A model generated the notes under the pieces. It was not told the DNA's origin and ran no database searches. It saw only the letters and a program-made list of their open reading frames with translations. The translations under genes were made by a program, and so were the position numbers. From a virus, in the IMG/VR virus record IMGVR_UViG_3300011269_000004, positions 1 to 55,328 of that record: DNA of 55,328 nt, one strand, 5' to 3'. Of this stretch, positions 40,113-47,754 are shown piece by piece (within the stretch, counting starts at the first letter, position 1; the number at the start of each line of letters is the position of its first letter).

Positions 40113-40340
40113 TTATAGTACCGCTTGCTGTCTAGAGGGGTCTGAACGGAATGTACGATATTCTGAGTGCGGCACGCCAATAATCCAGTGGCCGGTGGCA
40201 TCTTTTTTGATTTTGTAGCCTAATTCGAGAGCGTAACCGCTTGCGCACCAGCGGCGCAAGGTGAGTGAACTTCGGTTGTACTCCCGCGCGACAGTCGAGA
40301 GCGGCACCCAAACTATTTCACCGTCAGGTTGAGGTTTCAA
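40113..40340 (-). CDS. Helix-turn-helix (excisionase/MerR-like) protein
   Basis: 75 residues from TTG 40340, in a TTGA overlap with the Pth2-like gene. VPLSTVAREYNRSSLTLRRW followed by GYKIKKDATGHWII fits a winged helix-turn-helix of the excisionase type: helix, turn, recognition helix, then a hairpin wing. Probably DNA binding. With no integrase nearby, a regulatory role is likelier than excision. Confidence 0.6.
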   Translation of the reverse strand: MKPQPDGEIVWVPLSTVAREYNRSSLTLRRWCASGYALELGYKIKKDATGHWIIGVPHSEYRTFRSDPSRQQAVL

Positions 40341-40807
40341 GAATTGGCTCTCCCGGCTGGAATCGAACCAACATCAGCCTCCGTCGAGGCCCGCGACCCC
40401 TCAGTTAGAACTGAGTGCTCTGCCACTGAGCTACGGGAGAATGTCGTTTCGTTGCAGGCGCATTTCCACGGCCTTAAAACTTTCAGCACACGCGACTGAT
40501 TCTTTTCAATCGGGTAGGTAGCAATCGCTGTTAAATGTTCTCCGTTAATAATCCGGTCTGTGTCCCGGTACTCGACGAACATCACACATTCGTTCGTCAG
40601 GTCTTGACATAATTTTTCAAGTTCCAGCTTTCCCGCAACGGAAAGAATAATGATGTCTTTGTCCTGCACATCCACTTGCGGCAAGAGGCGCTGGAGTTTT
40701 GCTACAACGTGAACAGCGTGAGAAGCGATTCGTCCTGAAGTCATGCACAGTTTGCGGTCGGACAAGTCAAGATTACGCAACACAACGACATAAATACGTT
40801 CAGTCAT
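40337..40807 (-). CDS. Pth2-like (peptidyl-tRNA hydrolase II family) protein
   Basis: 156 residues, ATGA overlap with the portal gene. The first 110 residues follow the PTH2 layout: VVVLRNLDLSDRKLCMTSGR then IASHAVHVVAKL (nucleotide-site helix), DKDIIILSVAGKLELEKLCQ, and VEYRDTDRIINGEHLTAIAT near the end. In cells PTH2 enzymes free tRNA from peptidyl-tRNA; whether the catalytic residues are intact I cannot verify. From residue about 123 the tail is translated from the tRNA-like gene on the same strand (SSVAEHSVLTEGS, GSIPAGR), so the domain proper ends before it. Confidence 0.65.
   Translation of the reverse strand: MTERIYVVVLRNLDLSDRKLCMTSGRIASHAVHVVAKLQRLLPQVDVQDKDIIILSVAGKLELEKLCQDLTNECVMFVEYRDTDRIINGEHLTAIATYPIEKNQSRVLKVLRPWKCACNETTFSRSSVAEHSVLTEGSRASTEADVGSIPAGRANS
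40345..40440 (-). tRNA. Aberrant tRNA-like gene, anticodon uncertain
   Basis: Seven-bp acceptor stem (TCTCCCG/CGGGAGA), D-arm GCTC/GAGC, T-arm GTTGG/CCAGC with TTCGATT loop, discriminator G and encoded CCA are all normal. The anticodon stem CTCAG/CTGAG closes a 6-base loop (TTCTAA) instead of 7. By the normal U33-N-N-N-A37-A38 layout the anticodon would be TCT (Arg) with one base missing; allowing an 8-base loop gives CTA (amber). The variable region is 27 bases and contains a GCCTC/GAGGC stem. It may be non-decoding. It overlaps the 3' end of the Pth2-like gene on the same strand. Confidence 0.75.
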
Positions 40808-42537
40808 CGCGGCCTCTTGAGTTTTCCCATCGCCGCCAATTCCTTCTCGCGCAAATTTTCCTCGGCGAGTTCTTCCGCTTGCGGCAAACCCAAATTTTCC
40901 AACAGATACTTGGTGGGGATGAGTCCTGCTTTACCAAGCCCGCTTACGATACTCCGCAGCGCCGCCGCGCTCATCACTTGCAGAGAACCTTCATCCAGTT
41001 CGATGTCGTAGTCGCTGATGTCGCCCACTGGTTTCCACTGCGAGAATTGCGCTTCGCCGCGCTCGATGCGCATCAGGCGGTCGCTCAAGTTGCGATACCG
41101 CGCGTCCACGTAGAAAATGATTTGCGCGAGCCGCTGTAGTTTCTCGGCAAGCATTCTCCCGCGCAAGCGGGTCATCGGCTGCGACTGCCAAAGCGTTGCG
41201 TCGAATAGTTCTGGAGAAATGTTCCCCTGCCCAGGCTGGCCTTGCCGCGCTGCGGTATAGCCCTGCAACTCCTTCTGCAGCGCGAGCAGCGACGCTGGAA
41301 CGTTCAGCATGTGCTGCGGAAGGGGAGGGATAGGAACCACAGTCGGCGGGTCGGAGCCAGCGTTAATCATCAGCACTTCGCCAGGGAGCCAGCCAATGCC
41401 TTGCGGGTCGAGGCCGGTATTGTTCTTGATGATGATTACGCCGTTGTTCGTCCTGACGATGTTCTCGAATACCTGCGTGTACAAGCGCTCGCTCAAGTTC
41501 TGTAAAGTGCGTGTCAGTTTTACCGGAGGCGGTCCCCAAAAGTTCGTGATCGTGGGCATCGCGGGAATACGAATCAGTGGGAAGGTTCCCAAATCATCGT
41601 CGGGAAGTTGCGGGCACCAATTGTTGCCGTCCGCGAGAATCACGTCCTCGCATTCCGTTATCCAGCGCCCATCAGGATATTTGTACTGGAAGCGGGGATG
41701 CACCAGTTCTTGAATCTCGCTGGCTGTGCCCGCATAGTCTTTTACCTTCTCGCGCGTGTTGTCGAACAGGTAGCAGTGGCGCAGACATACGCGGTTGTCG
41801 CGGAAGATTTTACGATCCTGTGTGCCTTGCTGCGATAGCGGGCTGGCTTCGGGAAACTCCAGCGTGCCGGGTACATTCGCGCCAGGGTCGGCATCAGCCA
41901 TGTACATATGCGGCCGGACAAAGCGTCCGCGTTCAGGAAAGCGCCGGTAAATTTCGTCCAAATAAACCCAATCCTCAAAGATTAGCCATGACCAATCGCT
42001 GTCGGATTTCGCGTAAGGGTCGGGGAAAACTGTTTTCGGTTCTCGGCTTTGCAGCCAGGTAACGCCTTTGCCTTTGCGTGCCGTAGGATTGAAGCCCACT
42101 TGCAGGAAACCAAGATTCGACAGCATGGCCCACACCATTGTTTCAAGGATGCGGTTGTTGAACGAGCCTTGCCGCCAAGCGGACTGGAAATACTTCTCGC
42201 GGTCCTTGTCGCGGTCGCTGCCTTTTGTGATGTACACCTTTGGCGAGGAATCGGTGATGTCGGTTGCTTCGTTCAGGACTAGGGTTTGCAACTGAGGAAT
42301 CTGAACACGAGGACGGAAGGAAGGAAAGTTCGGCTGGTCATCTTCTAGGTTGTAAAATGCCTCGATGTCCTCGAAGTAGTTCTTGCCTAACGCTTTGTCG
42401 CGCTCGTACTGGCTGATTCTTTGCAGTTCGTCGATTTGCCGCGCTACGCGCTTGTCGTCGGAGAGATGGTCTAGCAACGATTTAGTTTTTGAGCCTGTCG
42501 AGACTGCCTCATACCCAACGAACAGAGGATAGCCCAT
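40804..42537 (-). CDS. Portal protein
   Basis: 577 residues. Portal pattern: VQIPQLQTLVLNEATDITDS, FQSAWRQGSFNNRILETMVW, KTVFPDPYAKSDSDWSWLIF, IRIPAMPTITNFWGPPPVKL, a wing region, and GDISDYDIELDEGSLQVMSA near the end. It forms the ring through which DNA enters and leaves the head. Upstream of the scaffold and downstream of the terminase, as usual. Its ATG follows directly on the TAG of the upstream gene in the same frame. Confidence 0.85.
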   Translation of the reverse strand: MGYPLFVGYEAVSTGSKTKSLLDHLSDDKRVARQIDELQRISQYERDKALGKNYFEDIEAFYNLEDDQPNFPSFRPRVQIPQLQTLVLNEATDITDSSPKVYITKGSDRDKDREKYFQSAWRQGSFNNRILETMVWAMLSNLGFLQVGFNPTARKGKGVTWLQSREPKTVFPDPYAKSDSDWSWLIFEDWVYLDEIYRRFPERGRFVRPHMYMADADPGANVPGTLEFPEASPLSQQGTQDRKIFRDNRVCLRHCYLFDNTREKVKDYAGTASEIQELVHPRFQYKYPDGRWITECEDVILADGNNWCPQLPDDDLGTFPLIRIPAMPTITNFWGPPPVKLTRTLQNLSERLYTQVFENIVRTNNGVIIIKNNTGLDPQGIGWLPGEVLMINAGSDPPTVVPIPPLPQHMLNVPASLLALQKELQGYTAARQGQPGQGNISPELFDATLWQSQPMTRLRGRMLAEKLQRLAQIIFYVDARYRNLSDRLMRIERGEAQFSQWKPVGDISDYDIELDEGSLQVMSAAALRSIVSGLGKAGLIPTKYLLENLGLPQAEELAEENLREKELAAMGKLKRPR

Positions 42538-43017
42538 CTATTCGGTCCTCTTCTTTGGCGGGCGTCCGCGCTTCTTAGGCTCCTCGGATGAGAGCCACTC
42601 GGCAAGAAAATCTCCCGGTGCCTGTTGCGAGCCGGATTCGCTCTTGCGGAACGATTCAATCTCCGTGGCCATCCCGATCAAGTCCTTGGGACTCATCAAT
42701 CCCGCGCTGATAAATACGTGTGCGTTCAGCATGAGTTTATCTTCTAGCGCGGCCCATGCTCCAGAACGGCCGTCAGCGCGCAGTTTAACAAACTCGGTGC
42801 CGATGTGCTCTAAAAGGTGGACGGCTTGCGCCCTGCTGATTTCTAGGGCTGCGTCCCTTCTCTCCGAATTTGACGGACTGTTCTCTGGCGGGCTATCTCC
42901 CGCTCCGCTCTCGACAACTCCTCGTCGGTCAACGGCGAGCGACTGCCCGTTCTTTGCGTCGGGGGTACTGCTGCTGCTCTTGGCTGGACTGCTGCGCTCT
43001 GCGGTTGCTGGCGGCAT
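42538..43017 (-). CDS. Hypothetical protein with AT-hook-like C-terminus
   Basis: 159 residues. Disordered Ser/Pro-rich N-terminus, a helical centre (EISRAQAVHLLEHIGTEFVK, KLMLNAHVFISAGLMS) and a KKRGRPPKKR tail resembling an AT hook. The first 175 bases overlap the previous gene in another frame. The TAG stop is immediately followed, in frame, by the portal ATG. Confidence 0.6.
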   Translation of the reverse strand: MPPATAERSSPAKSSSSTPDAKNGQSLAVDRRGVVESGAGDSPPENSPSNSERRDAALEISRAQAVHLLEHIGTEFVKLRADGRSGAWAALEDKLMLNAHVFISAGLMSPKDLIGMATEIESFRKSESGSQQAPGDFLAEWLSSEEPKKRGRPPKKRTE

Positions 43018-43241
43018 TCTGCCTCGACAGGATAGATGGCTGAGTGCTTCGAGTCGAAGCGTAGCACCAGTTCATCCTTTTTGTCATCCACATCCTCGAA
43101 TAGCCGGAAGGATTCTTCTTCCAGTTTGCGCATCTTGGCGCGTTTGATGTGGATTTCTCCGCCGCGCTCTTGCGCGAGAATAGCGAGGATGCGCGTCAGG
43201 TAGCGGATGGCACCTTGCGGAGTGGTGTCAACGGGAGGCAT
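42843..43241 (-). CDS. Hypothetical protein before the portal
   Basis: 132 residues. The first 75 look well folded (MPPVDTTPQGAIRYLTRILA, EEESFRLFEDVDDKKDELVL); the C-terminus is polar (LTDEELSRAEREIARQRTVR). It begins just after the terminase stop. Ends with TAG. Function unknown. Confidence 0.6.
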   Translation of the reverse strand: MPPVDTTPQGAIRYLTRILAILAQERGGEIHIKRAKMRKLEEESFRLFEDVDDKKDELVLRFDSKHSAIYPVEAECRQQPQSAAVQPRAAAVPPTQRTGSRSPLTDEELSRAEREIARQRTVRQIRREGTQP

Positions 43242-43242
43242 T

Positions 43243-45003
43243 TCAAATCCTTCCTAATACCGAGTGCTGTTTCATTCGGTTGGGCCGCATGATGAATGCC
43301 AAATCTCGTTTCAGCGCGTCGTGCAAGGTGGCTTGAGGCTTGAGCGCCGCTTCTATCGAGGCCTGACGCGATTCTTTGGTCTCCAGATAGTTCGCCTTGT
43401 AGTTGGCGATGTTCGGCGGAGGATACTGCGCGCAGGCGATGACAGCAAGCAAAGCGGCAAACAAAATATCATCATGGCCGTGCTCGATCTCCCATCGCCC
43501 GCCGATTCCCATCGTGGCCATGTCCATCTGCCGGAGGAGTTCTTCGTCCTTGACTTCCAGCCCGCCGGGAACATTCTTCATGCCCTCGCGGAGTTTACCA
43601 CGGAAAGTGGAATAGAGCAGATCGCGGGTGCGCGCGGTTGTTTCCCATCCGAGAGAATGCCGCTTGCCTTTTCCGTAGGTGGCATCATCCTTGCCGCGCC
43701 ACACGTAGAGGTTCGGGTAGTAGTAAGTGTCGCGCATCAACTTCTGCGCCCACAGGCCGAGGTTCCCGGTCAACTCGATGTTGACCATCGCGTTGTTGTA
43801 CCAGCGCCCCACTTTATCGAGGTCGTCGGCAATCACTTCAGGATTAACCCAGTCAGAGAAGCGCGCAACAAACTTTCCGGTGGTGCCGTTGAGCACGTAG
43901 TAGGCTGCGAAGTCTCCGGTGGCGAGTCCAGTATCCGCTTCGAGTCCTCGCGCGCAGTCCGCGCCGACGTAATACCAGCACTTGTCGCGCGGCTTTTCCC
44001 AAACGAGCAGTTTGCCCTTGCTGTTCTCGACCAGCATCGGCTTGTCGCCGGAGCGTTCAAGATGTCCTGTGACGATAGGAGCCTTGATGGTCTTTCGCGC
44101 GTACTGCAATTCTTGCGCGTTGAAAGCGGGGTCGCCGGTAGCGACGAAGGCTACAGTAGGAGTCCACGGGTATTCCTGCGAGAATTTCGCTTCGCTTCCG
44201 TCGCACTCGCCTTCAAGCACCAAGCGCATCCACGCTATCTGACCGCGCGTGGCGTTGAATGGCTTCTTCATCAACTCGCGTTCTAGGTCCGATGCTGGCG
44301 CGTCCGAGGCTTCCGATGCCAACCGTTTACAGGCGGGGTCATCTAGCCACGAGAGGAAGATAGGCGTATATCCGTTCCAGTCTTTTCCCTTCTTGTTAGC
44401 TCGGTTCCAGAATTCGTAGAATGTTTGACCGATACCCACACGCCCGAAGGCAGTAGACTCAAGAGCGATGATAGTATCCGGCGCCTTCGAGACTGCGGGT
44501 AAAATTCCGAGGAATGAATCTGACCCAGGATATTGAGCAGCTTCCGACAAATGTAACGCTGTAAGGGTGAGTCCTCGCCCTCCGCCAACGGAGCCGGCGG
44601 TCGCAATATCAAGTCGAGAGTCTCCGTCTTGATGATGAAAGATAAGGTCACGTGTACGAACTTCGCAGCATTCGGCTTTGATGTTGAGAGCTTCTCCGAG
44701 GTCGCGTGGGACACGGAACAATCCCTTCTCTGATACTTCTTTCAGGTGCGCCACGATTTCCGCGTGCGCTTGTACACGAGCGAGACAGTGGCAAAACAAA
44801 AGCGCGTCCATGAACGATGACATGCCTACCCTACGTGCTTTCAAAATCAGGACGCGGATCCATTTGCTTAATTCGTAGGCTTGTTTAATAGCGTCAAACG
44901 CTTTAACTTGATTAGGATTTAAAATAAAAGGCACAGAAACATTCAAGTCTCTGTCTTTCACTGGCAGTTTAGCTAATAGCCTGCGCGCTCGGTCAAGATT
45001 CAT
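43243..45003 (-). CDS. terL: Terminase large subunit
   Basis: 586 residues. ATPase: a KARRVGMSS Walker-A variant at about 55-63 and an LHLSEAA Walker-B/coupling segment near 150. Nuclease: YYVGADCARGLEADTG (Asp near 349), ELTGNLGLW, and HDDILFAALLA near the C-terminus as metal ligands. It pumps DNA into the procapsid through the portal and cuts concatemers. The start is overlapped by 11 bases by the GIY-YIG gene. The packaging type cannot be told from sequence alone. Confidence 0.9.
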   Translation of the reverse strand: MNLDRARRLLAKLPVKDRDLNVSVPFILNPNQVKAFDAIKQAYELSKWIRVLILKARRVGMSSFMDALLFCHCLARVQAHAEIVAHLKEVSEKGLFRVPRDLGEALNIKAECCEVRTRDLIFHHQDGDSRLDIATAGSVGGGRGLTLTALHLSEAAQYPGSDSFLGILPAVSKAPDTIIALESTAFGRVGIGQTFYEFWNRANKKGKDWNGYTPIFLSWLDDPACKRLASEASDAPASDLERELMKKPFNATRGQIAWMRLVLEGECDGSEAKFSQEYPWTPTVAFVATGDPAFNAQELQYARKTIKAPIVTGHLERSGDKPMLVENSKGKLLVWEKPRDKCWYYVGADCARGLEADTGLATGDFAAYYVLNGTTGKFVARFSDWVNPEVIADDLDKVGRWYNNAMVNIELTGNLGLWAQKLMRDTYYYPNLYVWRGKDDATYGKGKRHSLGWETTARTRDLLYSTFRGKLREGMKNVPGGLEVKDEELLRQMDMATMGIGGRWEIEHGHDDILFAALLAVIACAQYPPPNIANYKANYLETKESRQASIEAALKPQATLHDALKRDLAFIMRPNRMKQHSVLGRI

Positions 45004-45733
45004 TGGCGCGTCTCTTCCCCCAAGACTTGCGTGATGCCTGCGCGGCGAGTTCTCTCTGTTCAGGTTTCGCCCAACGACGCAGTTGCGCCTGCCGCTTGCG
45101 CTCTAATGTTTCTGGATTATCTTTCATTCCTGTACGCGATGGGTTTCCTATTCGCATTGCGCTGAGTTTAGCGCAAGTTTCTGGAGACATTTTCTGGCCG
45201 CGATTCCATGCAACCCTTCCTCTGTTGACTTTAAGCGCCTTTTCATAAGCGTGCGGAGGAGGCTTTATTCCATTTCGTTTCAATCCTTCACTAATTGCCT
45301 TCCGCGCTTTTTCTGAGAACGGGCCGCGTGGTCCGGTTTTTATTCCTTTACGGGCCACACTAAGGGCAATGCGCTGGCTTTCTGGCATTCGAATCCCACG
45401 CCTGCACTTTCCCCAACCATCTATGCCGCCTTCTGAAGTATTTGTTAGTGGCACTCCGCTCTGTCGGAAGAAATTAATCCACCACTTTTCGTAGGTTCCC
45501 CAAGCAGAGAGAAAAACCCATTCAAGAACTGACAATCGAGGTTTCTTGCATTGGTCGTGCAATCGACGTAGCCAACGACATACGTGGGTGTTATATCCGT
45601 TGGATTTCTTACAGATAGAATCTTTCAGATGAGTTCGATAGCGTCTGCGCAAATCTGAGGTCTTTCCTACGTAGCGACACACACCAGTATCAGGATCGCA
45701 GAGCGCGTAGATAAACACGCGGCATGGTATCAT
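44993..45733 (-). CDS. GIY-YIG homing endonuclease with NUMOD3-like repeats
   Basis: 246 residues. N-terminal nuclease: VFIYALCDPDTGVCRYVGKT then SDLRRRYRTHLK (GIY-YIG core, with Arg and Tyr in the next helix). The C-terminal half has the spaced KGxKTGPRGPFSEKARKAIS, NRGQKMSPETCAKLSAM and NPETLERKRQAQLRRW segments, which are NUMOD3-type DNA-binding motifs. Homing enzymes of this type cut near their own insertion point. It overlaps the start of the terminase gene and the stop of the gene upstream. Confidence 0.88.
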   Translation of the reverse strand: MIPCRVFIYALCDPDTGVCRYVGKTSDLRRRYRTHLKDSICKKSNGYNTHVCRWLRRLHDQCKKPRLSVLEWVFLSAWGTYEKWWINFFRQSGVPLTNTSEGGIDGWGKCRRGIRMPESQRIALSVARKGIKTGPRGPFSEKARKAISEGLKRNGIKPPPHAYEKALKVNRGRVAWNRGQKMSPETCAKLSAMRIGNPSRTGMKDNPETLERKRQAQLRRWAKPEQRELAAQASRKSWGKRRANES

Positions 45734-46341
45734 CAGTGTCGGCTAAGAGCAGCTAACGGTTTCGACTGTTGATAAGCCATGTAACAGAGCATGGAGCAGC
45801 AGCATATCGTCCGTATGTTCCCATCCTTGTCTTTGTACCCGTTGTCTATGAATACAGCCTTGCCGATGTCTGGCAAGGTGTGACGGCATTGAGCCAAGGC
45901 GTTTCTGGGAACGAGTTCCTTGTGCTCCTGACTCCAGCATTTGTAGATGACAGGTACGCGCGACTGGCGCGATAGGACAATCTGCGCTGCGCGGTCGTAT
46001 TCTCGCTTGAGGTCGTTCAACCTTTCCACGGCTTGCTGTAGCGGGGATTCGTGCCAGTCGAAGGGCATGGTGCGCGTGATGTTGGCTAAAACTTCTTTTT
46101 CTACCTGCGCGTGGCGGGCAGCATCTTCGTTCTGTGCCTTTCGCATTTTGCGCGCACCTTCTTCGGTGGCCAAGTCCGCTCCAATAAGATGTTGAGGAGG
46201 TTGCGAGTTGCTGGCGGTTCCCTCAGTCGTCGCTGTTCCTGTAGCTTGCACTTGCGCCTTTAGCTTTCGGTCAGCGGCGTTCTTGAGGCGCGTGGCTACG
46301 GCCTTAGCGCGTTCAGCGGCGGTAAATTTATGTCCTGGCAT
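45733..46341 (-). CDS. Hypothetical protein upstream of terminase
   Basis: 202 residues from ATG 46341. Basic helical N-terminus (AAERAKAVATRLKNAADRKL), a central helix (PLQQAVERLNDLKREYDRAA) and a Cys/His-rich C-terminal domain (YKCWSQEHKEL, QCRHTLPDIG, ICCCSMLCYMAY). A small terminase subunit would be expected near here, and this is a candidate by position only. Confidence 0.55.
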   Translation of the reverse strand: MPGHKFTAAERAKAVATRLKNAADRKLKAQVQATGTATTEGTASNSQPPQHLIGADLATEEGARKMRKAQNEDAARHAQVEKEVLANITRTMPFDWHESPLQQAVERLNDLKREYDRAAQIVLSRQSRVPVIYKCWSQEHKELVPRNALAQCRHTLPDIGKAVFIDNGYKDKDGNIRTICCCSMLCYMAYQQSKPLAALSRH

Positions 46342-46507
46342 TTTCCTTCTCCTTCTGTCCAGCGTGATAGTTCTTCCAGAACAAAGTACCACGGCACGAA
46401 CAGGAAAAATTCTCGGCAGTCTTTACGTCCTTGTCGAACAGTTCTCCAACCTTGACCATTGGCTGATTGCAGTGCGGACATATTGGCTGTGTTTCTGGAA
46501 GGCTCAC
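46328..46507 (-). CDS. Small zinc-ribbon protein
   Basis: 59 residues from GTG 46507, which overlaps the previous stop (GTGA). MSLPETQPICPHCNQPMVKV, then SCSCRGTLFWKNYHAG: two Cys pairs of a zinc ribbon. Overlaps the next start by 14 bases. Confidence 0.65.
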   Translation of the reverse strand: MSLPETQPICPHCNQPMVKVGELFDKDVKTAENFSCSCRGTLFWKNYHAGQKEKENART

Positions 46508-46755
46508 TGTTTTCGTCCGCTAGTCATCGCGGCCATCGCTTGCTGCTCCATCTGATCCTGCGCCACGCGCTGCGCGAAGGCCATAGATTCCGCGTTGGCT
46601 TGCTCGTTCTTCAGTTTGCGCAACGCCTGCTCCAGCATGTTGATGGCGTAGTCCATGCCCGGAGTGCGCGCGAGGTCGATGGTCATCTTCATGCTCACAG
46701 GGTCGATGACCGTGAGCACTAGCGAGGCTCGCGGCCTGCTGTTCGGAGCGTCCAT
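46504..46755 (-). CDS. Small helical hypothetical protein
   Basis: 83 residues from ATG 46755 (TAATG overlap). Begins with a beta segment (RASLVLTVIDPVSMKMTID) and continues as a helix rich in Gln and Ala. Function unknown. Confidence 0.6.
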   Translation of the reverse strand: MDAPNSRPRASLVLTVIDPVSMKMTIDLARTPGMDYAINMLEQALRKLKNEQANAESMAFAQRVAQDQMEQQAMAAMTSGRKQ

Positions 46756-47015
46756 TACACCCACCCTCTCTTCGGCGGAAGGAAGCGCACCGCTTGCCGC
46801 GCAAGACGTTGCTCCCTGTCGGTCATCTCGCGGCGCCGCTTCAAGATATTCTGCTGGCGCGCCTGCGCCTTGATCTTGGAGCGCGTCCAGACGTGAACGG
46901 ATTGACAAGTGCGGCAGAACAGCGTGTAGGATTTACCGTCTCGATTCTCCGAGAGCACGATGTCGCTGCGCTCGCAGGTACCCTCAAGAAAATTCCTGCA
47001 CTTGGGAATTTCCAT
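46755..47015 (-). CDS. Small zinc-finger protein
   Basis: 86 residues (TAATG overlaps at both ends). PKCRNFLEGTCERSDIVLSE and YTLFCRTCQSVHVWTRSKI give the Cys spacing of a zinc ribbon; the C-terminus is a basic helix. This type, with a CxxCxxxHVWxR motif, recurs in phages. Confidence 0.7.
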   Translation of the reverse strand: MEIPKCRNFLEGTCERSDIVLSENRDGKSYTLFCRTCQSVHVWTRSKIKAQARQQNILKRRREMTDREQRLARQAVRFLPPKRGWV

Positions 47016-47572
47016 TACGCCGCCTTCGCAAAATACTCTTGCGGTAGAGATTTGCGAATAGGGATGCCATACTCGTCAATTTCGTTTACGTTGAAGATGC
47101 CGAAGTAATTAGGATTCGGCCCTAACTTCACAGTCGCCGTACCGGGCAATAAATAATCCCCGTAGAAGTATCCATCTAAGTGAGGATTCTCCACATGGTA
47201 TGTATCGGCTTTGCGGAGCGAATTTGCTTGCAGCCAAGTTCCTGCCGGAAGGTTTTTGTCATAGGTGACGGCAGCACCCTCGAATCTTCGACAGACGTAA
47301 GAGGTATCGCCTTCAGATTCTACAAGGAAAACGTTAGGAAACAGTTTGCAGAACTGCGCGAATAGGTCGGGAGCCATCGCAATCAGGTCCGGCTCCTCAC
47401 GACCGAATACACATTGCTGGTATGCATTTTCAAGCATGGCGAATGTCAGCGGATTGTTTGGTGCGACGGGGGTCGCGGGCAGTACCGCCTCAACGAGAAC
47501 TTTGTGAGCAACGGCGATGACAACTCCAGCCGTAGCCAACTTCTTGAAAAAGTCTCGGCGTGAAAGACTCAT
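47015..47572 (-). CDS. Tat-signal protein resembling the capsid P-domain
   Basis: 185 residues from ATG 47572 (GGAG seven bases upstream, ATGA overlap). The N-terminus SLSRRDFFKKLATAGVVIAV has the twin-arginine SRRxFxK motif, a moderate hydrophobic core and a site near ATPVA. The mature part is similar to residues 236-320 of the phage's own capsid protein: AYQxxVFGxxEPD here at 50-62 against 236-248, then RF at 96 (296), AGT at 110 (310) and NS at 117 (317). It should be exported folded through the Tat system. Function unknown; it is not a full capsid protein. Confidence 0.7.
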   Translation of the reverse strand: MSLSRRDFFKKLATAGVVIAVAHKVLVEAVLPATPVAPNNPLTFAMLENAYQQCVFGREEPDLIAMAPDLFAQFCKLFPNVFLVESEGDTSYVCRRFEGAAVTYDKNLPAGTWLQANSLRKADTYHVENPHLDGYFYGDYLLPGTATVKLGPNPNYFGIFNVNEIDEYGIPIRKSLPQEYFAKAA

Positions 47573-47754
47573 GCCCTCTCCGAGAACGCTTGGCATCCGC
47601 ACAGCAAGCACGGACCTTCAGGATGCGAGGTGGCTCCGTGTCCGCAGGCGCATTGCGTGTCGCGGTCTACACGCGTGCGCCCGCTCAACAAATGTTCCGG
47701 GTCAGGAAGAGAGTCCGGTGGCCGTTCACGCCGCGCTGAGGGATTCTTCGGCAA
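47569..47754 (-). CDS. Small Cys/His-rich protein
   Basis: 61 residues from TTG 47754. Pro/Arg-rich N-terminus, then CACGHGATSHPEGPCLLCGC, a compact zinc site. Overlaps the next gene by ATGA and the previous one by 29 bases, so the start could be later. Confidence 0.55.
   Translation of the reverse strand: MPKNPSARRERPPDSLPDPEHLLSGRTRVDRDTQCACGHGATSHPEGPCLLCGCQAFSERA

Noticed and set aside
40345-40440. tRNA as a phage attachment site
   Set aside because: No integrase, recombinase or matching second copy is present in the window.
43264-44286. 340-residue plus-strand frame opposite the terminase gene
   Set aside because: The terminase on the minus strand has clear mot­ifs; the plus frame has none and no ribosome-binding site.
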